The translations under genes and the position numbers were made by a program. Positions 15,458 to 18,257 of a stretch of 18,257 bases of DNA are shown here, in pieces; within the stretch, counting starts at the first letter, position 1; the number at the start of each line of letters is the position of its first letter. The notes under the pieces were generated by a model. The model saw only the letters and a list, made by a program, of their open reading frames with translations. It was not told where the DNA came from and searched no databases. Source of the DNA: Kiritimatiellales bacterium (lineage in GTDB: Bacteria > Verrucomicrobiota > Kiritimatiellia > Kiritimatiellales > Pontiellaceae); NCBI GenBank assembly GCA_015486775.1, contig WFRA01000112.1, positions 1 to 18,257 of the forward strand. The letters run 5' to 3'.

Positions 15458-16297
15458 ATGAAGACAGCTAGACCAAAAACAAGCCAGGTCGTTCTTTGCG
15501 GCATGGTTGCCTGCGGATTGTTCGCGGGAATCCAGTCGGCGCAAGCCAACACCGTAACGGAGAATTTCGACTATGCGGACGGTGACATAAGCACCAGCCA
15601 CAATGGCGGAACCGGTTGGGCCGGTGCGTATAGGAAATATGACGGTGGGGACGGAGTCACGGAGTCCAAAATCGAGATCGTGAGCAACCAGCTATATTTC
15701 AACAATGCCGGAACCAATAGCGGCACCACGAGCATCTACCGGGATATTGCCTCCCCGTTCAGCAGTGGAACCGTCTATGCGAGCGTGCGCTTGAATGACC
15801 TGAACGATGATCAGCGCTACTGGGGTCTGAAACTCTACACCAGTGGAAATACAGAAAAAATGCTTATTGGCCAAGGTAGTGGGCGCGAAAACTGGACGAT
15901 CGACGGCATCACCACCAATGGTACCAGCGAAAGCGTTCTGGAAAGCTCCGTTGACTCCAATGCGTCTGCATTGTTGCTGGTGAAACTGGAGATTGGTGCC
16001 TACGACGGAACCAACGATCTCATCACGTTCTGGGTGAATCCCGACCTGAATTCGGCCGAGAACGTGAACGACTCGGTCGGGGGTTCCAGCTTCGTCGGCG
16101 TTACCCCAGGGGATGTCGGTACCATCCGGATCATTGGAGGAGGGTATAGCTCAACCTACGGAGTTCCCGAGTTTGACATGGACGACATCAGGATCTCGGA
16201 TGAGTCGCCCTTCGCCATCCCCGAGCCAGCCACACTGGGTCTGCTGGGTCTCTTCGGCGCAGGCCTGATTGCTGCCCGGCGCATGTTCATGATCTAG
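15458..16297 (+). CDS. PEP-CTERM sorting domain protein
   Basis: A 279-aa secreted protein. The signal peptide starts MKTARPKTSQVVLCGMVACG and ends around QSAQA (residue 30), nearly the same as in the previous gene. The body repeats the same domain: ENFDYADGDISTSHNGGTGW, YASVRLNDLNDDQRYWGLK, ENWTIDGI, ITFWVNPDLNS and DMDDIRIS. The tail from residue 255 is PEPATLGLLGLFGAGLIAAR followed by RMFMI: the PEP motif, a hydrophobic helix and a basic end. Exosortase-type enzymes recognise this tail in other bacteria; none is in the window. AAAGGAG lies about 7 bases before ATG 15458. The start at 15233 is rejected as it has no ribosome site and would bury the signal peptide. Function is unknown; surface or matrix protein is likely. 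Confidence 0.9.
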   Translation: MKTARPKTSQVVLCGMVACGLFAGIQSAQANTVTENFDYADGDISTSHNGGTGWAGAYRKYDGGDGVTESKIEIVSNQLYFNNAGTNSGTTSIYRDIASPFSSGTVYASVRLNDLNDDQRYWGLKLYTSGNTEKMLIGQGSGRENWTIDGITTNGTSESVLESSVDSNASALLLVKLEIGAYDGTNDLITFWVNPDLNSAENVNDSVGGSSFVGVTPGDVGTIRIIGGGYSSTYGVPEFDMDDIRISDESPFAIPEPATLGLLGLFGAGLIAARRMFMI

Positions 16298-16319
16298 GAA
16301 GGTTCCAAAAACCTAGAGC

Positions 16320-16351
16320 AAGAGGCGGGTCGCACGACCCGCCTCTTTTTT
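16320..16351 (+). terminator. Factor-independent terminator after the PEP-CTERM gene
   Basis: AAGAGGCGGGTC and GACCCGCCTCTT form a perfect 12-bp stem around GCAC, followed by a T-run to 16351. A second weak inverted repeat (CTAGG and CCTAG, about 16296-16318) precedes it. It is 22 bases after the stop codon and separates the secreted-protein pair from the deaminase operon. Confidence 0.93.
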
Positions 16352-16417
16352 GTTTCCCGCAACGTCGACGGAACAGAGGGCTTGAATGCCCCGGCACCCC
16401 GCCGTATGGTTTCGCGC

Positions 16418-16900
16418 ATGGCCAAGGAAAATTTCCAGCGTCCGGATTGGGACGAATATTTCATGGATATCGCGCAGGTGGTTTCGCGGCGCGGGAACTG
16501 CAGCCGGCGGAAGGTGGCAGCGGTGATCGTGAGCGACCGGCGGATCATCTCGACCGGCTACAACGGCACGCCGCGCGGCATCGAGAACTGCTTTGCGGGC
16601 GGATGCCCGCGCTGCGCGAGCGACGCCCCCTCGGGCGAGGGACTCGGCGAGTGCATCTGCGCCCATGCCGAGGAAAACGCCATCGTCCAAGCGGCCTACC
16701 ACGGGATCGCCGTGCACGGCAGCACACTCTACTGCACCCTGAGCCCCTGCCTGATGTGCACGAAGATGATCATCAACGCCGGCATCAAGGAAGTCGTCTA
16801 CGAAACCGAATACCACTTCGGCGAACAAGCACGCGGACTCTTTTCCGAAGCGGGAGTGCTCTGTCGGCAGTTCAGGCGCAACCCGGATGGACAGTCTTGA
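16418..16900 (+). CDS. Deoxycytidylate (dCMP) deaminase
   Basis: A 160-aa cytosolic zinc enzyme that turns dCMP into dUMP for thymidylate synthesis. It has RPDWDEYFMDIA at the N-terminus, CSRRKVAAVIVSDRRIISTGYNG at 28-50, the HAE motif at 83-85 (zinc His and proton-shuttle Glu) and PCLMC at 110-114 (two zinc cysteines). The GYNGTPRGIENC segment is typical of dCMP deaminases of the ComEB group. None of the three candidate starts (TTG 16382, ATG 16406, ATG 16418) has a clear ribosome site. I prefer 16418 because the conserved N-terminus follows it at once. It ends in a 3-base overlap with the next start codon. Confidence 0.92.
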   Translation: MAKENFQRPDWDEYFMDIAQVVSRRGNCSRRKVAAVIVSDRRIISTGYNGTPRGIENCFAGGCPRCASDAPSGEGLGECICAHAEENAIVQAAYHGIAVHGSTLYCTLSPCLMCTKMIINAGIKEVVYETEYHFGEQARGLFSEAGVLCRQFRRNPDGQS

Positions 16901-17685
16901 AGAAAATATTCGCCATCCTGCTCGCCGCCCTGCTCGCCCTTGCAGCCCACGCAGGCGACCGGCGCTGTTTTTTTCCCGGCGAGGTCTCCGAATACAAGAT
17001 CACCTGGATGGGCATCCCGCTGGCCTGGTCGAAGACCACCACCGACACCATCGAGGAAAACGGGCGCGAGCTCATCCGCCTCCGCATGGTTTCGCAAAAC
17101 TACAAGGCCTATTCCTACATCTACCGGGTCGACGATGCCATCGAAGTGGTCATCGACCCAAAGACCGCCCTGCCCCTGCGGCTCGACTACCGGCTGCGGG
17201 AGGGTTCGAGGAAAATCAGCCAGCTCACCCTCTTCGACCACGGGAACAAAACGGCCACAACCACCAACCGCATCGAAAACACCGTGGAGACCGTTGCCAT
17301 CGAAGGCGATACCCGGGACATCTACACCCTCATCTACACCATGCGGAACATGGACTGGGATGACCTATTCAATAAACCCTACACCCTCTTTGTCGAGGGG
17401 AAGCTCTACCAGCTCGAACTGGTCAAACATCGGGAAAAGAAAATCAGCCTTCCCAACTATGGAAAGGTCGAGAGCGTCGAGATCGAGCCGCTGGCCGAAT
17501 TCGACGGCCTCTTCCTGCGGAAAGGGAAAGTCATGTTCTGGGTCTCGAAAGCCGATCGGCGCATGATCACCTGCATCAAGACCAAGGTGCCCGTTGGAAA
17601 AATCACCGTTAAGCTACAACAGGTAACCGGCCCCGGCGACGACTTCTGGGTCGGGCACCGGGCACGGGAGATGGAAGATGAATAG
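16897..17685 (+). CDS. DUF3108-type exported protein
   Basis: A 262-aa predicted periplasmic protein with a signal peptide, (M)KKIFAILLAALLALAAHAG, cleaved near AHA-G at about residue 20. The mature part has the DUF3108 pattern: FPGEVSEYKITWMGIPLAWSK, YSYIYRVDDAIEVVIDPKT, LPLRLDYRLREG, then FLRKGKVMFWVSKADRRMITC and a closing VPVGKITVKL. The start must be TTG at 16897, because the frame has no ATG/GTG near the signal and the stop of the deaminase overlaps it (TTGA). GGATGGA upstream is a passable ribosome site. It overlaps the peroxiredoxin by 8 bases at its end. The family's molecular role is unknown; the genes are co-translated but not obviously one pathway. Confidence 0.82.
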   Translation: MKKIFAILLAALLALAAHAGDRRCFFPGEVSEYKITWMGIPLAWSKTTTDTIEENGRELIRLRMVSQNYKAYSYIYRVDDAIEVVIDPKTALPLRLDYRLREGSRKISQLTLFDHGNKTATTTNRIENTVETVAIEGDTRDIYTLIYTMRNMDWDDLFNKPYTLFVEGKLYQLELVKHREKKISLPNYGKVESVEIEPLAEFDGLFLRKGKVMFWVSKADRRMITCIKTKVPVGKITVKLQQVTGPGDDFWVGHRAREMEDE

Positions 17686-18229
17686 GCAATGGATCGCGGG
17701 ATGGTTTGCGGCAACCACATTGGTTGCAGCGGTCTCCGCCACGGAAAAAGGAGCTGGAAAAATGGAAACGCTGGAAGGGAAGAAGGCGCCGGCATTCACG
17801 CTGGCGGGAAGCGACGGGAAGATGCACTCGCTCAAGGACTATGCCGGGAAACGGGTGGTGATCTATTTCTACCCGCGCGACAACACGCCGGGCTGCACCA
17901 AGGAGGCCTGCGGATTCCGCGATCTGGGCGAACGGTTCGCCAACCTGAACGCCGTGGTGCTGGGCGTGAGCAAGGATAGCCTGGCCTCGCACGACAAGTT
18001 CATCGAAAAATTCAATCTGCCGTTTGTCCTGCTCTCCGATCCCAACACCAAAATGATGGCCAAGTATGGCGCTTTCGGCGAAAAGGTACTCTATGGGAAA
18101 ACCTCCATTGGAACCATCCGCTCCACGGTCGTTGTCGACGAAAAGGGCAAGGTCATCAAGCACTGGCGCAAGGTGTCCAAGGCGGAAGCCCACCCGCAAA
18201 AGGTGCTGGAGTTCCTGCAGAGCCTGTAG
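17678..18229 (+). CDS. bcp: Bcp-type thiol peroxiredoxin with signal peptide
   Basis: A 183-aa thioredoxin-dependent peroxiredoxin of the Bcp/PrxQ group, reducing peroxides. The peroxidatic Cys73 and resolving Cys78 lie in YPRDNTPGCTKEACGFRD (C-X4-C, as in Bcp). Downstream landmarks are VVLGVSKDSLASHDKFIEKF, FVLLSDPN, and RSTVVVDEKGKV. The first 22 residues, MNRQWIAGWFAATTLVAAVS then AT, form a signal peptide, so the long form is predicted to be exported. An in-frame ATG at 17762 (residue 29, METLEG) has AAAGGAG 8 bases upstream and would give a normal-length cytosolic Bcp of 155 residues. The gene overlaps the preceding stop by 8 bases. It stops just before the adapter sequence. Confidence 0.93.
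   Translation: MNRQWIAGWFAATTLVAAVSATEKGAGKMETLEGKKAPAFTLAGSDGKMHSLKDYAGKRVVIYFYPRDNTPGCTKEACGFRDLGERFANLNAVVLGVSKDSLASHDKFIEKFNLPFVLLSDPNTKMMAKYGAFGEKVLYGKTSIGTIRSTVVVDEKGKVIKHWRKVSKAEAHPQKVLEFLQSL
17747..17764 (+). promoter_or_regulatory. Internal ribosome site and second start in bcp
   Basis: AAAGGAG (17747-17753), an 8-base spacer, then ATG (17762-17764) in frame with the signal-peptide form. This is one of the best ribosome sites in the window. The resulting N-terminus matches where cytosolic Bcp proteins usually begin. Confidence 0.55.
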
Positions 18230-18230
18230 G

Positions 18231-18257
18231 CTGTCTCTTATACACATCTGACGCTGC
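18231..18257. other. Nextera/Tn5 adapter read-through (not genomic)
   Basis: CTGTCTCTTATACACATCT (18231-18249) is the 19-bp Tn5 mosaic end used in Nextera libraries, and the next bases GACGCTGC (18250-18257) continue the standard i5-side adapter. It sits at the extreme end of the contig. Open frames that begin in it (for example a minus-strand frame starting MCIRDS) are artefacts. Confidence 0.98.

Noticed and set aside
17609-18247. Minus-strand open frame over the peroxiredoxin
   Set aside because: It begins inside the adapter sequence and is antisense to bcp.

Overview
The window looks like part of a draft contig from a Gram-negative bacterium of the PVC superphylum, most likely a Kiritimatiellota/Pontiella-like or related verrucomicrobial lineage. 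The evidence is a secreted protein with a C-terminal PEP-CTERM sorting tail, lipoproteins with lipoboxes, high GC, compact operons and intergenic regions rich in short palindromes. This placement is an inference from gene style, not from a marker-gene comparison. The last 27 bases (18231-18257) are Nextera/Tn5 adapter and not genome. The left edge cuts through enolase.

Left half, minus strand: two operon-like runs. Run A (5964 down to 1) holds a general-stress 17M-like membrane protein, a truncated SpoIIAA-like fragment, a SpoIIAA-like protein, a P3A-type proton ATPase, a short alpha-glucan phosphorylase and enolase. Run B (8651 down to 6480) holds a complete SpoIIAA-like protein, an MtfA-type zinc peptidase and a CorA-type metal transporter. 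A 72-bp element, about 80% identical and gapless, lies upstream of both runs and contains a conserved TTAC-N6-GTAA dyad. Run A keeps the stress gene but has only a SpoIIAA stub. Run B keeps the matching SpoIIAA gene but has no stress gene. The pair looks like a duplicated promoter-plus-gene cassette that decayed reciprocally. The gene content suggests an energy, pH and ion stress response: glycogen breakdown feeds glycolysis, ATP drives proton export, and CorA handles divalent metals.

Middle: an OmpR-family response regulator and its histidine kinase (8868-10953) diverge from run B. About 500 bp follow with no gene but with five perfect hairpins that all have 3-nt loops. Then, on the minus strand, come a lipoprotein, a lipoprotein-type MsrB and a truncated flavin-reductase-like stub, chained by 4-bp start/stop overlaps.

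Right half, plus strand: a DUF167/YggU protein, two overlapping tandem paralogues with a PH-like look, and two paralogous secreted proteins with nearly identical signal peptides. Only the second secreted protein has a PEP-CTERM tail. Both are preceded by tandem 11-bp direct repeats followed by TTGC. A strong terminator closes the second gene. The last run is overlapping dCMP deaminase, DUF3108 exported protein and Bcp-type peroxiredoxin genes. The peroxiredoxin has a signal peptide plus an internal, well-placed second start that would give a cytosolic form.
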